Positions 17,420-27,451 of a stretch of DNA of 64,000 bases are shown piece by piece. A program made the position numbers and the translations under genes. Origin of the DNA: Hyphomonas atlantica corrig. (GTDB lineage: Bacteria; Pseudomonadota; Alphaproteobacteria; Caulobacterales; Hyphomonadaceae); contig NZ_AWFH01000001.1 in the NCBI RefSeq assembly GCF_000682715.1, positions 248,001-312,000 on the forward strand, written 5' to 3'. Within the stretch, counting starts at the first letter, position 1. Every line of letters starts with the position of its first letter. Under the pieces are notes generated by a model that had not been told where the DNA came from, made no database searches, and saw only the letters and a program-made list of their open reading frames with translations.

Positions 17420-18517
17420 CTATGCATCTTGGTTAGTGTTTGGGGTACCCCCTTTTCCCTGAGGGTCGCCATCGGCTGACAGCAGGATCGCGATCCATCG
17501 CGTATTGCTGGACTGAGCGAAGAAAATCATCATCAGAACCGTTAGCGGTGCCGACAGGAACATACCCGGTATGCCCCATATGGCGCCCCAGATTGCCAGG
17601 GATAGCAACACGATGAGCGCTGACAGATTCAGCGATTCACCCATCATGCGAGGCTGAACGAAATTGCCGATCGAGAACTGCCAGAAGCTGACGATCGCAA
17701 ACACGATCGCAGCGTAGATATAGGTGTCCTGCGGCGTCGCACCGGGCACCCAGGGCGGAATTTCCGGCTGCACGATGGCAAACAGGGGCGGCACCAGCGC
17801 AGCGACAATCGAGCCCACGGTCGGGATGTAGTTGAGCACGAAGATCAGCGCCGACAGGAAAAGTGCATTCTTCACACCCAGCGCCAGCAACGAGAAATAG
17901 GTCAGCGCCGTAATGAGCGCGGAAATCACGGTCTGGGTCCAGAGATAGGTTTCAATGCTGCGCCTCGCATCGTCGCCGATCTGGCGCACCTGCGCACGCT
18001 GCTCAAAGCCAGGGAAGATATTATCGAGTTTCCGGGTCCAGCTCGACTGCGCCAGAAACAGGAAAGCCACATAAATCAGGATCAGCACGAGATCGCCTGA
18101 CAGATCCCCGGTCTCATTCGCGATAATGGCGAAGAAGCGTTGCCCCGTCTCGTTGAACAGCAATTCCTGCAATGTTGGCGCGCCCGACATGTGCACCACT
18201 TCATAGGCGTCTGCGATCAGATCATTGATCCGTGTTTCATAGTCGCCCGCCTCACGGCCGAACTCCGCAATGCCATTGGCCAGCAAGGCCATGAACCCGA
18301 AAAACCCGCCCAGCACGAACAGGATTGCGAAGAAACGCGCATGCCCGATCTTCAGCGTTCGTGAAAAATTGTCGATCATCGTCGCAAAGCCTTCGATGAT
18401 CAGAAACAGGAATACGGCCAGGGCAAACGGCGCAAGAATGCTGCGCCCCAGATGCAGGAAGGTGATGATCACGCCCGTCGCGATGATCCAGATGCCTGTC
18501 TTGGTTGCCCGATCCAT
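17420..18517 (-). CDS. AI-2E family transporter (permease)
   Basis: 365 residues from ATG 18517, which follows GGGGGAGAG; a start 23 codons upstream has no such site and adds a non-conserved leader. Seven or eight hydrophobic segments flank a soluble stretch (about residues 70-180), and the C-terminal half carries FVLNYIPTVGSIVAALVPP and SALIVLLSLAIWGAIWGI, the conserved motifs of the family (YdiK/PerM/TqsA). An inner-membrane exporter; family members move autoinducer-2, Na+/H+ or other substrates, and this one's cargo cannot be told. Oriented head-to-head with the DUF853 gene. Confidence 0.9.
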   Translation of the reverse strand: MDRATKTGIWIIATGVIITFLHLGRSILAPFALAVFLFLIIEGFATMIDNFSRTLKIGHARFFAILFVLGGFFGFMALLANGIAEFGREAGDYETRINDLIADAYEVVHMSGAPTLQELLFNETGQRFFAIIANETGDLSGDLVLILIYVAFLFLAQSSWTRKLDNIFPGFEQRAQVRQIGDDARRSIETYLWTQTVISALITALTYFSLLALGVKNALFLSALIFVLNYIPTVGSIVAALVPPLFAIVQPEIPPWVPGATPQDTYIYAAIVFAIVSFWQFSIGNFVQPRMMGESLNLSALIVLLSLAIWGAIWGIPGMFLSAPLTVLMMIFFAQSSNTRWIAILLSADGDPQGKGGTPNTNQDA

Positions 18518-18649
18518 GCTCTCCCCCGGCCAGCTTCCCGGCACGGTGATGAGAGCCTGCCCATCCGTCAAGGGTCTGCGCCTCAACCCTTGCCGAATCT
18601 GTTGAAATCTCTAGCGTCGCACACGGTTTGGATTGAAGGGGACGGGATC

Positions 18650-20167
18650 ATGAACTCCATCTTTATCGGCGGCGCTGACGCAGACGGCACAGGCCAGCCA
18701 GGTGTCGCGCAGAACCTGCTCCTGAAGATTGCAAACCGCCACGGATTAATCGCGGGCGCGACCGGCACCGGTAAAACCGTCACTCTGCAAAACCTCGCCC
18801 AGGGCTTTTCCGATGCCGGCGTGCCGGTCTTCTGCGCTGATGTGAAAGGCGATCTTTCCGGCATCTGCATGCCCGGTAGCAAAGATCACAAGCTGCACGA
18901 GAAATTCGTGGAGCGCGCCAACAAGATCGGCTTGGGCGCCTATGATTATTCCGCAGCCCCGACCGTGTTCTGGGATGTGTTCGGCGAAAACGGCCATCCG
19001 ATCCGCACCACGATTTCCGAAATGGGGCCCCTGCTCCTGTCACGCCTGATGGATTTGACCGAAGCGCAGGAAGGCGTGCTGAACATCGCCTTTGAGTATG
19101 CCGACGACAACGGCCTGCTGCTGCTGGATCTGAAGGATCTGCGCAAATTGCTGATCCATATGAGCGACAAGGAAGTACGCGACGACCTCAGCAAGGAATA
19201 CGGCAATGTCGCCTCCGCCTCGCTAGGCGCGGTCCAGCGAAATTTGCTGGTGATGGAACGTGAAGGCGCAGACTTCTTCTTTGGCGAGCCTGCGCTAGAG
19301 CTGTCCGACATGATGCGGACGAACACAGACGGACGCGGCATCGTGAACGTGCTGGACGCGACGCGCCTGATCAACAGCCCCAAGCTCTATTCCACCTTCC
19401 TGCTGTGGTTGTTGTCTGAACTCTTCGAGCAGCTTCCCGAAGTGGGCGACCCGGACAAGCCACGCCTCGTCTTCTTTTTCGATGAGGCCCATCTCCTGTT
19501 CGATGATGCCCCGGCGGCGCTGATGCAGAAGATCGAGCAAGTCGTGCGCCTGATCCGGTCCAAAGGCGTCGGGGTCTACTTCGTGACGCAGAACCCGCGC
19601 GACCTGCCCGAAAGCGTTCTGGCGCAGCTGGGTAACCGCCTGCAGCACGCCCTGCGTGCCTACACACCGGCCGAGCGCAAAGGCGTACGCGCCGCGGCGC
19701 AATCCTTCCGCGAGAATGAGAATTTCGACACGGAGGAAGTGATCACACAGCTGGGCGTCGGCGAGGCGCTCGTCTCAACGCTGGACGCCAAGGGCGCGCC
19801 AAGCATTGTGCAGTGGACGGTCATTCGTCCCCCCGCTTCACGTTTGGGCCCGGCAACGGAATCCGAACGCAAGAACGTTCAGAATGCGAGCCCCGTTGCT
19901 GGCAAGTACGAAAAGGTGATCGATCGCGAGTCCGCCTATGAAGTGCTGGAAGCCCGTGAAGCCAAAGCCGCCAAGGAAGCCGAGGAATTGGCGAAAAAGG
20001 AAGCCAAGGCCCAAGCAGCGCTGGAGAAGAAGAAAAAGAAGACCACGCGCCGCAGCTCGCGCCGCATGAGCTCTCTGGAAAAGGCTGGCAATCAGGCCGC
20101 CCGTACAGCAAGCCGCGAGATTGTCCGCTACGTGTTGCGCGGCATCATGGGCACGTTCAAACGCTGA
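18650..20167 (+). CDS. DUF853 / HerA-like P-loop ATPase
   Basis: 505 residues from ATG 18650 (longer frames run into the divergent gene). Walker A GATGTGKT lies at residues 36-43, followed by CADVKGDLSGI; Walker B is LVFFFDEAHLLF, and FVTQNPRDLPESVLAQLGNR is the sensor/arginine-finger region of the FtsK-HerA superfamily. DUF853 proteins (E. coli YjgR type) are predicted cytoplasmic hexameric translocase-like ATPases of unknown role. The last about 80 residues form a Lys/Glu/Ala-rich coiled coil with a very basic end (KKKKKTTRRSSRR). The stop region carries a tandem 15-base repeat. Confidence 0.9.
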   Translation: MNSIFIGGADADGTGQPGVAQNLLLKIANRHGLIAGATGTGKTVTLQNLAQGFSDAGVPVFCADVKGDLSGICMPGSKDHKLHEKFVERANKIGLGAYDYSAAPTVFWDVFGENGHPIRTTISEMGPLLLSRLMDLTEAQEGVLNIAFEYADDNGLLLLDLKDLRKLLIHMSDKEVRDDLSKEYGNVASASLGAVQRNLLVMEREGADFFFGEPALELSDMMRTNTDGRGIVNVLDATRLINSPKLYSTFLLWLLSELFEQLPEVGDPDKPRLVFFFDEAHLLFDDAPAALMQKIEQVVRLIRSKGVGVYFVTQNPRDLPESVLAQLGNRLQHALRAYTPAERKGVRAAAQSFRENENFDTEEVITQLGVGEALVSTLDAKGAPSIVQWTVIRPPASRLGPATESERKNVQNASPVAGKYEKVIDRESAYEVLEAREAKAAKEAEELAKKEAKAQAALEKKKKKTTRRSSRRMSSLEKAGNQAARTASREIVRYVLRGIMGTFKR

Positions 20168-20203
20168 ATAGGCAAACGCTGAATGGGCAAGCGCTGATGG
20201 CGA
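20160..20203 (+). repeat. three tandem ~15-base copies across the DUF853 stop codon
   Basis: AACGCTGAATAGGCA, AACGCTGAATGGGCA and AGCGCTGATGGCGA follow one another. The unit is a multiple of three, so each copy brings an in-frame TGA after Lys-Arg codons. It fills the whole space to the convergent gene at 20204. Confidence 0.75.
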
Positions 20204-21112
20204 TCAATTCGGCAGGCGACCGGTGTCGGTTTCGTCGTCCGAATAATCGTCTTCATCCGCCGTCGTGTCGCCATCCATCGCATCGAGCTCGTCTGGCACG
20301 TTCATGTCTTCAGTATCTGATGTGTACACGACGTCATCTTCAAAGCCGTCATCATACGCTCCGTTGGCAAAGTCTGCTGCCTCGTCGGTGGTCTCGATAG
20401 CCATGACTTCCTCAGTCTTCGGCTTGCGCTTCCAGAACGGTGCCCGCGGGTCTGCCTTGCGGTCATATCGCATGCTGTAATATTCGTGGGCTGTATGGGT
20501 CAGCGGACGTGGTGTCAGGTGCAGGCCATACTGGCGCAGGCGCTCGACCACTTCATCGCGCAGATGCATGCCGGGGAAAGAGGATGCGGCAAAGCCATGC
20601 TTTTTCATCCAGTCCCGCACGTGCCAGCTGCGCACGGTGCCGGCCTCGGACGGACGGACGCCGGCATGTTCTTCCCACATGTAGAGTGTCGCAATGCCGT
20701 TGATGGTTGCGTCCATCGCGTCGTCCAATGTCGCCCCGAGGTCGCGTTTCTGCGCAAGCGCTGCGCGCAGGGCCATCTTGCGCGCTTCAAGCTCCTGATA
20801 TGTCGCGCCGATCACGGCGATGGCATTGCGGTTGGTCTTGATCAGGGATGCGTTCACACCGTCCAGCTGTGGGTGCTGAACCGGAAGCAGCACATCCGGC
20901 CCGGCTTCCTGCGTGTCGACGATCTGGGCAACCTCATTGACCATGCGCTGAAGGTTGATGCGCATTTCGTGGCTGACGCCATCGAGCGCAGAGATCGCGC
21001 CGTCGCGCTCCTCATCCCGGATCCGCCAGAGCTGCCAGGCGATCAGCAAGGCCGCCGCGATCAGCAGGCAGAGCCCGCCGGTGAAGAAAGTGTAGAATTG
21101 CGCTTCGCTCAT
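20204..21112 (-). CDS. hypothetical membrane-anchored protein with acidic C-terminal tail
   Basis: 302 residues. Residues about 8-27 (FFTGGLCLLIAAALLIAWQL) form one membrane anchor with a short periplasmic N-terminus. A helical region follows, then a compact domain (about 155-220: MWEEHAGVRPSEAGTVRSWH, VERLRQYGLHLTPRPLTHT), and from about 240 a disordered tail with many Asp/Glu (DDETD, EDDY). I do not recognise the family; the central part looks conserved rather than low complexity. A cytoplasmic domain tethered to the inner membrane is inferred. Convergent with DUF853; mtnP follows upstream-side on the same strand 72 bases away. Confidence 0.65.
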   Translation of the reverse strand: MSEAQFYTFFTGGLCLLIAAALLIAWQLWRIRDEERDGAISALDGVSHEMRINLQRMVNEVAQIVDTQEAGPDVLLPVQHPQLDGVNASLIKTNRNAIAVIGATYQELEARKMALRAALAQKRDLGATLDDAMDATINGIATLYMWEEHAGVRPSEAGTVRSWHVRDWMKKHGFAASSFPGMHLRDEVVERLRQYGLHLTPRPLTHTAHEYYSMRYDRKADPRAPFWKRKPKTEEVMAIETTDEAADFANGAYDDGFEDDVVYTSDTEDMNVPDELDAMDGDTTADEDDYSDDETDTGRLPN

Positions 21113-21184
21113 TCTGAGGTCCCCTAACGCGTTCGCCGTTTACCATGCCTCCCCGCATGGCATTCGGTTAAGTGTTGGTAAACC

Positions 21185-22063
21185 TTAGCCGTTGAGAGCG
21201 CGCCCGGCAATCACCTGAAGCCTGTCCAGCATTTCCGGATCGCGCGCCGATGGCGCGGTGATGAGCGCATAGTCCAGGCAGGTGTCCGTTCCGTTCGGAT
21301 CAGGTGTACGCTCTGTGCCGGACAGGCGCTCAGCCAGTTCGACCACGGCCTTGCGCGCCAATGCGCTGTTCTGGCCCATGATTTCCAGCACGTTGGTTAC
21401 TGAGACCGCCTCGGTCTCTGCGCGCCAGCAATCATAATCAGTCACCATGCACAGGATGGCATAGGGCAGCTCCGCCTCGCGGGCGAGCTTTGCCTCCGGC
21501 ATGGCGGTCATGCCGATCACATCGCAGCCCCATTGGCGATAGAGCTTCGATTCGGCCAGTGAGGAGAATTGCGGGCCTTCCATCGCCAGATAGGTGCCGC
21601 CACGATGCATCTTTGCGCCCACCGCCTCAGCCGCGTCGGCTGCGAGACCCGAGAGGCGCGGACAAACCGGCTCTGCCATCGAGACATGGGCCACCATACC
21701 GGCCCCGAAAAAGGTCTTGTCGCGCGCAAAGGTGCGGTCAATGAACTGGTCAGCGGCCACGAACTCGCCGGGGGCGTAGACTTCCTGCAGGCTGCCGCAG
21801 GCGGATATGGACAGGATGTCAGTCACGCCTGCCGCCTTCAGCGCAGCGATGTTGGCGCGGTATGGCACGTCTGTTGGCGTGATCCGGTGGCCCTTGCCAT
21901 GACGCGGCAGGAAGACCAGCTCCACCTTCCCTATCCGGCCACGTACCAGCGCGTCAGACGGCTTGCCCCAGGCCGTCTCGACCTGTTCCTCGCGGCGGTC
22001 TTCCAGACCATCAATCTCATACAGGCCGGAGCCGCCGATAATGCCGAGGGTCCATTTGCTCAT
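21185..22063 (-). CDS. mtnP: S-methyl-5'-thioadenosine phosphorylase
   Basis: 292 residues, normal for the PNP/MTAP family. The phosphate loop IIGGSGLYEIDG starts at residue 9, and PRHGKGHRITPTDVPYRANI, FSSLAESKLYRQWGCDVIGM and MVTDYDCW are the family's substrate-binding segments. It splits methylthioadenosine with phosphate to adenine and methylthioribose-1-phosphate, the entry of methionine salvage. No other mtn genes are nearby. It lies downstream of the bc1 genes on the same strand but beyond a terminator, so it is probably transcribed on its own. Confidence 0.95.
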   Translation of the reverse strand: MSKWTLGIIGGSGLYEIDGLEDRREEQVETAWGKPSDALVRGRIGKVELVFLPRHGKGHRITPTDVPYRANIAALKAAGVTDILSISACGSLQEVYAPGEFVAADQFIDRTFARDKTFFGAGMVAHVSMAEPVCPRLSGLAADAAEAVGAKMHRGGTYLAMEGPQFSSLAESKLYRQWGCDVIGMTAMPEAKLAREAELPYAILCMVTDYDCWRAETEAVSVTNVLEIMGQNSALARKAVVELAERLSGTERTPDPNGTDTCLDYALITAPSARDPEMLDRLQVIAGRALNG

Positions 22064-22080
22064 CTATCACTCCCAGAATC

Positions 22081-22115
22081 GAAAACCCCGCCCTTGGATC
22101 AGCCAGGGGCGGGGT
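22081..22115 (-). terminator. intrinsic terminator of the bc1 operon
   Basis: Stem segments 22085-22097 and 22103-22115 pair over 13 positions with one mismatch, loop of five bases; on the minus strand the stem is followed by TTTT (22081-22084 region). It lies 27 bases after the petC stop codon. Confidence 0.7.
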
Positions 22116-22141
22116 CGTCAATTCAAAGAAGCGTCAGCAGC

Positions 22142-23110
22142 CTAGTGCTCTACGTTGCGCCAGATACGCTTGTAGGAGAACCAGAGCAGGATCGCGAGAA
22201 TGCCGAGATAAACCATCACGGCCAGGCCCAGCGACCGGCGGTTGCCTTGCTTTGGCTCACCGGCCCAAGCCAGGAATTGCGCAACGTCATAGGACATCTG
22301 TTCGATCGTGGCTTCGGTGCCGTCGCTATACTCGACGCGGCCCGGAACCAGCTGTGGTGGCATGGCCAGGAAGCCGCCCGGAGGCGCGTGGCGTGGGTCG
22401 CCTTCGAATTGTGGCACCGTGTCGCCCGGCATGTACGGGTTGTAGTACTGGCCGACATTCTGGATCAGGTAGCCTTCATAGTGATGATCATCGCCGTGGC
22501 CAATGTGCAGCTTGGACGTATCGATCACGGTCTGGACTTCAGCCGGGGCGTCGTCGGTCGCCTCGGTGACCACGCGCTCCTTGAAGACTTCGTCGTCCGG
22601 ATATCCAGCCAGCAGGCTGTAAACATAGGACGCGCCGCCGTGGCGGGCTTTCGTGATGACTGACAGATCCGGCGGAACGGCGCCGCCATTGGCCGCGCGG
22701 GCCGCATTGTCGTTCGGATACGGGCTGCGGAACCGGTCAGCTGGCGTTGCCGGGCGGAAATCATAGTCACCGGCCTCGTTCGGGGTCGGGCTGAGGATTT
22801 CGTTCTGCGCGGCAAGCGCCTTCACAAACGGGTTGTCGTTCGGGTTCGGATAGTCCGGGTCGTAGAACGGGCCACCCGGATCGCCGAGATTGCGATAGCT
22901 GAGCAGCTTCATCGAGTGACAGGACGAGCAGACTTCCTGATAGACCTGATACCCGCGCTGCAGCGAAGCCTGGTCGAACTGACCGGTTACGCCTTCAAAG
23001 GGCCAGCCCTCTTCCGGAGCGTGCGGGTGAGCGGCACCACCGGCAGCGTGAGCTGATGCGGCGATCATGAGGCCGGCAAGACCGGCGGTGAGAATGCGGA
23101 ACGCTTTCAT
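22142..23110 (-). CDS. petC: cytochrome c1 of the bc1 complex
   Basis: 322 residues from ATG 23110. A cleavable signal peptide (about 1-22, ending AHAAGG) is followed by the c-type heme site Cys61-S-S-Cys64-His65, the acidic and Pro-rich middle of cytochrome c1, a Met axial-ligand region GGFLAMPPQL, and one C-terminal membrane anchor (VMVYLGILAILLWFSYKRIW). It passes electrons from the Rieske protein to cytochrome c on the periplasmic side. The protein is longer than the mitochondrial type but within the alphaproteobacterial range. Last gene of petABC; starts 18 bases after petB. Confidence 0.95.
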   Translation of the reverse strand: MKAFRILTAGLAGLMIAASAHAAGGAAHPHAPEEGWPFEGVTGQFDQASLQRGYQVYQEVCSSCHSMKLLSYRNLGDPGGPFYDPDYPNPNDNPFVKALAAQNEILSPTPNEAGDYDFRPATPADRFRSPYPNDNAARAANGGAVPPDLSVITKARHGGASYVYSLLAGYPDDEVFKERVVTEATDDAPAEVQTVIDTSKLHIGHGDDHHYEGYLIQNVGQYYNPYMPGDTVPQFEGDPRHAPPGGFLAMPPQLVPGRVEYSDGTEATIEQMSYDVAQFLAWAGEPKQGNRRSLGLAVMVYLGILAILLWFSYKRIWRNVEH

Positions 23111-23128
23111 GATTATCCCCAAAGCTCC

Positions 23129-24586
23129 CTATTCAGCCGGTACGGCCGACGCCGACGCTTTTTCGCGTTTCAGCACGGATTTATGGATGGATTCCGGCAG
23201 TTCCTTCGGCTTCTCGGTCAGGCCGAGGAAGAACAGAAGGAAGAAGAAGCCGAAATAGCAGAAGGTCAGGATCAGCGAGAAGTGGCGGAACATGAATGTC
23301 GGTGCCGGCACAGCTGCCAATGACGGGTTCGAGTCGGCCGGAAGGCTTTCCATGAACCGTTTCGCGTCGACATAGGCTTCGCCGCCGCCCTTGTATTCGC
23401 TGGTCGCTTCCTGGCCATCAGCCGTGTAGCTGACCACCAGTTTCGGATCGCCCTGCAGCGCCGGGATCACCGGATCATCCGGGTTGGCCGCGCCACACCA
23501 GCCGAGCAGCAGGCAGACGGCGACAAAGCCGAAGAAGAACTGCTTGGCTACCGGACGGTAGCGCATGGACTTCACTTTCGACGTGTCGAGCCAAGGCAGG
23601 ATGAACAGGACCGCGATGGCCGCAAACATGAAGATCACGCCGAGCAGCTTGGCCGGGATCGGGCCGAGGTCGAAGGTGATGGCGCGCAGGATGGCGTAGA
23701 ATGGCAGCAGGTACCATTCCGGCACGATGTGCGCAGGCGTCACCAGCGGGTTGGCTTCGATATAGTTGTCAGCATGGCCCAGAACGTTCGGGGCGTAGAA
23801 CACGAAGACAGCAAACATGATCAGGAAGATCACGATCGCGAAGGCGTCCTTCACCGTATAGTACGGGTGGAACGGCACAGTGTCTTTCGCAACATCCTGT
23901 ACTTCAACGCCAGTCGGGTTGTTGTTGCCCGGCACGTGAAGCGCCCAGACGTGCAGGATGACTGCGCCGGCGATCATGAAGGGCAGCAGATAGTGCAGCG
24001 AGAAGAAGCGCTGCAGCGTCTGGTTACCGATGGACGGTCCGCCAAGGATCCATGTCTGGAGGCTTTCACCTACCAGCGGGATCGCGCCGAACAGCGAGGT
24101 GATCACGTTGGCACCGTGATAGGACATCTGCCCCCAAGGCAGCATGTAGCCAAGGAACGCGGTCGCCATCATCAGCAGGTAGATCACACAGCCGAGAATC
24201 CACAGGACCTCGCGCGGCGCCTTGTAGGAGCCGTAATAGAGCCCGCGGAACATGTGCAGGTAGACCGCCAAGAAGAACATGGAGGCGCCGTTTGCGTGGA
24301 TGTAACGCAGCAGCCAGCCATAAGGCACGTCGCGCATGATGCGCTCGACCGAGGCGAACGCGCCATCGACGCTGGCTTCGTAGTGCATGGCCAGAATGAT
24401 GCCGGTAACGATCTGGACGACGAGACAGACGGCGAGGATGCCGCCAAACGTGTACCAGTAGTTCAAATTCTTCGGCGTCGGGAAATTGATGGCCGTGTCC
24501 TGGGCAAACCGGACAATCGGCAGACGCGTATCAAGCCATTTCGTGAAGGCGTTGGTCGGCGTGTAGGAGGATTCGTGTCCACTCAT
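23129..24586 (-). CDS. petB: cytochrome b of the bc1 complex
   Basis: 485 residues, eight or nine transmembrane helices. The quinol-site motif [14 protein letters not shown] and the four-helix bundle His residues (in [30 protein letters not shown] and [10 protein letters not shown]) are present, so both b hemes can be bound. It oxidises ubiquinol at Qo and reduces ubiquinone at Qi, moving protons across the inner membrane. A C-terminal extension beyond the last helix ([19 protein letters not shown]) is normal for alphaproteobacteria. It lies 16 bases after petA. Confidence 0.96.
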   Translation of the reverse strand: MSGHESSYTPTNAFTKWLDTRLPIVRFAQDTAINFPTPKNLNYWYTFGGILAVCLVVQIVTGIILAMHYEASVDGAFASVERIMRDVPYGWLLRYIHANGASMFFLAVYLHMFRGLYYGSYKAPREVLWILGCVIYLLMMATAFLGYMLPWGQMSYHGANVITSLFGAIPLVGESLQTWILGGPSIGNQTLQRFFSLHYLLPFMIAGAVILHVWALHVPGNNNPTGVEVQDVAKDTVPFHPYYTVKDAFAIVIFLIMFAVFVFYAPNVLGHADNYIEANPLVTPAHIVPEWYLLPFYAILRAITFDLGPIPAKLLGVIFMFAAIAVLFILPWLDTSKVKSMRYRPVAKQFFFGFVAVCLLLGWCGAANPDDPVIPALQGDPKLVVSYTADGQEATSEYKGGGEAYVDAKRFMESLPADSNPSLAAVPAPTFMFRHFSLILTFCYFGFFFLLFFLGLTEKPKELPESIHKSVLKREKASASAVPAE

Positions 24587-24602
24587 CTGCGGTATCCTTC
24601 CC

Positions 24603-25175
24603 TTAAAGCGAAATATTGATCACGGAATCGGACACATATTTGTAGTCCGGAACCGGGAGGTTTGTAGGGGCCGGGCCTTTGCGGATGCGGCCAGACGTAT
24701 CGTAGTGCGAGCCGTGGCATGGGCAGTACCAGCCACCGAAATCACCTGTGTTGCCCTGCGCAGGACCGACCGGGACACAGCCGAGGTGCGTACAGGAGCC
24801 GGACGTGACCAGAATGGCCGGGTTCAGCGATCCATCGCCCTTGGGGCGCAGGCGCTCGTCATCCGTCTGCGGGTCACGCAGCGTTGCGACATTCACGGAG
24901 TCCGCAGCTGCGATCTCAGCCGCCGTACGGTGACGCACGAAGAACGGCTTGCCGCCGATCAGAACGCGAATCTCGCCGCCCAGCGGGATCTTGGAGACGT
25001 CGACATCCAGTGCCGAAGCCGCCTTGGTGTCCGCAGCCGGGTTCCACTGGTCTACAGCGGCCCAGGCAAACATGGCAGCACCACCAAAGGCAGCTGCACC
25101 CGTGGCGATATGAATGAAATTGCGGCGATCATCATCGATCGTCTCGCCGTGGTCGTGTGAGGGTGTATCAGTCAC
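24603..25175 (-). CDS. petA: Rieske iron-sulfur protein of the bc1 complex
   Basis: 190 residues from a GTG start at 25175, chosen for GGGACGGGA just upstream and because the longer frame gives no sensible leader. The twin-arginine motif RRNFI (Arg17-Arg18) precedes the membrane helix, as expected for TAT-inserted Rieske proteins. The [2Fe-2S] ligands are Cys128, His130, Cys151 and His154, with the disulfide pair Cys133/Cys153. First gene of petABC; divergent from hemF across a 188-base promoter region that contains a TTGCGGCAA palindrome near 25243, which I could not tie to a known regulator. Confidence 0.95.
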   Translation of the reverse strand: MTDTPSHDHGETIDDDRRNFIHIATGAAAFGGAAMFAWAAVDQWNPAADTKAASALDVDVSKIPLGGEIRVLIGGKPFFVRHRTAAEIAAADSVNVATLRDPQTDDERLRPKGDGSLNPAILVTSGSCTHLGCVPVGPAQGNTGDFGGWYCPCHGSHYDTSGRIRKGPAPTNLPVPDYKYVSDSVINISL

Positions 25176-25363
25176 GCTTATCCCGTCCCTTGCGAAGGCA
25201 GAAATTTGGGCCCGTAATACAGGAGCCTGCCCCATTGCACATTGCGGCAAGTGGGCGCGGTTGCCTCCCCATAAACTTCTAATGTCTGCGCGTTATCCTG
25301 ACTTTAAGCCTGTGACAACAGGGCGCTTGCAAGAGTCGCACGCCTCGCGCCATGTGTCGCACC

Positions 25364-26248
25364 ATGACAGACGGCAATCTCGACACCCAGAAATCCCGCG
25401 CCCGCGAGTGGTTCAGATCCCTGCAGGCCGACATTTGCGCCCGATTCGAAGCGCTCGAAGACGCCGCAGACCGCCCGCTCTATTCCGGCGCACCCGGCCG
25501 GTTTGAGCTGACCGAGTGGAAACGCGGCGATGGCAGCGAAGATCTTGGCGGGGGCCGTATGGGTCTGATGCGCGGGAAAGTGTTCGAGAAGGTCGGCGTC
25601 CACTTTTCTGAAGTCTATGGCACCTTCTCCGAAGCGTTTGCAGCGCAGATCCCCGGTGCGGATCAGTCTGAGGGTCGCTTCTGGGCGTCGGGCATTTCTC
25701 TCATCGCCCATCCGCGCAATCCGAAAGTGCCCGCTGCACACATGAATACGCGCATGCTGGTGACCAGCCAGTCCTGGTTCGGAGGCGGCGGAGACCTCAA
25801 TCCCCTGCTCGACTACCAGCGCGATCAGGCCTTTGAGGACAGTGTCGACTTCCACGCCGCCATGAAGGCAGCCTGCGACACGCACGAGGCCGCCGATTAC
25901 GCGCAGATGAAAGAAACCTGCGACACCTATTTCCACCTGCCGCATCGCGATGAACCGCGCGGCACGGGTGGTATTTTCTACGACCGCTTCAATTCGGGCG
26001 ACTGGGACGCTGATTTCGCCTTCACACAACAGGTCGGCTCACAATTCGCGGACATCTACCCGCGACTGGTGGCGCGCCGCATGAACGAGACGTGGAGCGA
26101 GGCACAGCGCGAAGAACAGCTGATCCAGCGCGGCCGCTATGTGGAGTTCAATCTGCTCTATGATCGCGGCACGACGTTCGGCCTCAAGACTGGCGGCAAT
26201 GTGACGAGCATCCTCTCCTCCATGCCACCTGTCGTAAAATGGCCTTAG
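25364..26248 (+). CDS. hemF: coproporphyrinogen III oxidase, oxygen-dependent
   Basis: 294 residues from ATG 25364 (an ATG four codons earlier is possible; neither has a strong ribosome site). The whole length matches Hem[21 protein letters not shown] near the N-terminus, [21 protein letters not shown] with the conserved His and Arg, [13 protein letters not shown], and the closing [20 protein letters not shown]. It converts coproporphyrinogen III to protoporphyrinogen IX with oxygen in the cytoplasm, supplying heme for the neighbouring cytochromes. Divergent from petABC, so a shared oxygen or heme control is plausible but not shown. Confidence 0.96.
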   Translation: MTDGNLDTQKSRAREWFRSLQADICARFEALEDAADRPLYSGAPGRFELTEWKRGDGSEDLGGGRMGLMRGKVFEKVGVHFSEVYGTFSEAFAAQIPGADQSEGRFWASGISLIAHPRNPKVPAAHMNTRMLVTSQSWFGGGGDLNPLLDYQRDQAFEDSVDFHAAMKAACDTHEAADYAQMKETCDTYFHLPHRDEPRGTGGIFYDRFNSGDWDADFAFTQQVGSQFADIYPRLVARRMNETWSEAQREEQLIQRGRYVEFNLLYDRGTTFGLKTGGNVTSILSSMPPVVKWP

Positions 26249-26252
26249 CGCG

Positions 26253-26837
26253 TCAGCCCGTTTCGCAATAGCGGGCGTCACCGCCCGGCAATTCGATGGG
26301 GACGCTGCGTTCCTTCACAAGCGTAAAATAGTCTTCTTCCTGCGTCGGTCGCAGATAGATGGCGATGCGGGGATCCTTGAACGGGTTTGCGCCCGGCCTC
26401 AGGCAGGGGCGCGTGGTGACGCTGACCGACAGGCTTTTCTGTCCGGGCGTTTCCTTCAGGCTGAGCATGTGGGCACGAAACTCATCCATGCGCGGGGCAT
26501 CCTTGGGGTCGACGCGCATCCGGTGAATAGAGAACCCTGCCTTGGTGCGCTGTGTCAGGAATTTTGTCGGGCTGCCGGGGACAGGCTGCAGGTGAAACAA
26601 TTCCTCGCGCGTCTCATCCCCTTCTTCCTGCCAAACCGTCAGCACCAGCGTGGCGCCATCTTCTGGCAGGTCGAAATCATCCGGCGCGCGAACGGCAACC
26701 TCGATCTGGTTCGCATCCATCGAGACAGGGTCCATCGCCGCCAGTCTGGGCAGGCTGGTAACGGGCACGCTCACACAGGCCGGGATCAGACCAATAAGGC
26801 CCGTTGTGAGCAAAACCCTTGCAGCGGAAACAAACAT
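26253..26837 (-). CDS. hypothetical lipoprotein
   Basis: 194 residues from ATG 26837 (GAGGAAAGG upstream). The leader MFVSAARVLLTTGLIGLIPA followed by Cys resembles a lipoprotein signal, with an unusual Pro at -2 of the lipobox (IPAC). The mature part looks like one beta-rich domain with two Cys (CLRPG near 155 and a Cys three residues from the end, YCETG), which may form a disulfide. I do not recognise the family. It is convergent with hemF, five bases apart, and divergent from the DUF2975 gene. Confidence 0.65.
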   Translation of the reverse strand: MFVSAARVLLTTGLIGLIPACVSVPVTSLPRLAAMDPVSMDANQIEVAVRAPDDFDLPEDGATLVLTVWQEEGDETREELFHLQPVPGSPTKFLTQRTKAGFSIHRMRVDPKDAPRMDEFRAHMLSLKETPGQKSLSVSVTTRPCLRPGANPFKDPRIAIYLRPTQEEDYFTLVKERSVPIELPGGDARYCETG

Positions 26838-26902
26838 CGAGATACCTTTCCTCAAGAAGAAATTCACGTAAAACATGAATTATTGATTGGCAAGGATGAA
26901 AT

Positions 26903-27451
26903 ATGAGCCCTCGCAACTTGTTGCCTGATCGCACACGCATGACCTGCAGGATCCTGAAATGGCTGTCTCTCGCTGTCGTCGCGATGATCGTGGTCACCTA
27001 TTTCGCCGCAGACATTACTGCCGCCATGACGGATGCGATCTGGGCCGGACTTCAGCCGCAGGTGCGCGATGATGTGACCTACACCTCCGGCAAGAAGCTG
27101 ATGCTGCAGTCCTTGTCCGCAGTCGGCTATTTCAGCCTGGCGCTGATCGCGCTGGGCGCCGCGCGCGTGTTCGGCGTGTTCCAGAAAGGCGTCGTTTTCG
27201 CACCCGCTGCAGTACGCGCTGTGCGGTTCCTGGGGATCATGGTGTTCGTGTTCGCTGCCATCCAGCTCGTCCTGCCGACACTGATGGTTCTGGCCATCAC
27301 TTATGACAATGGCGAGGACAAACGCGCCCTGACCATTGCCATCAATTCCAAGGAGCTGATCCTGCTCATGATTGGGGCCATTATCATGGTGATCGGACAG
27401 GTTCTCACTCAGGCGACAGACATCGCCCAGGAAAACGAGCAATTCATCTGA
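26903..27451 (+). CDS. DUF2975 family membrane protein
   Basis: 182 residues with four hydrophobic helices (about 18-38, 68-88, 108-130, 150-170). The arrangement, including FGVFQKGVVFAPAAVRAVRF between helices two and three, fits DUF2975, small integral membrane proteins nearly always encoded with a YozG-like HTH regulator, as here. The HTH start overlaps its stop as TGATG, so both proteins are made in a fixed ratio. Function unknown; the pairing suggests that the membrane partner controls or is controlled by the regulator. Confidence 0.8.
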   Translation: MSPRNLLPDRTRMTCRILKWLSLAVVAMIVVTYFAADITAAMTDAIWAGLQPQVRDDVTYTSGKKLMLQSLSAVGYFSLALIALGAARVFGVFQKGVVFAPAAVRAVRFLGIMVFVFAAIQLVLPTLMVLAITYDNGEDKRALTIAINSKELILLMIGAIIMVIGQVLTQATDIAQENEQFI

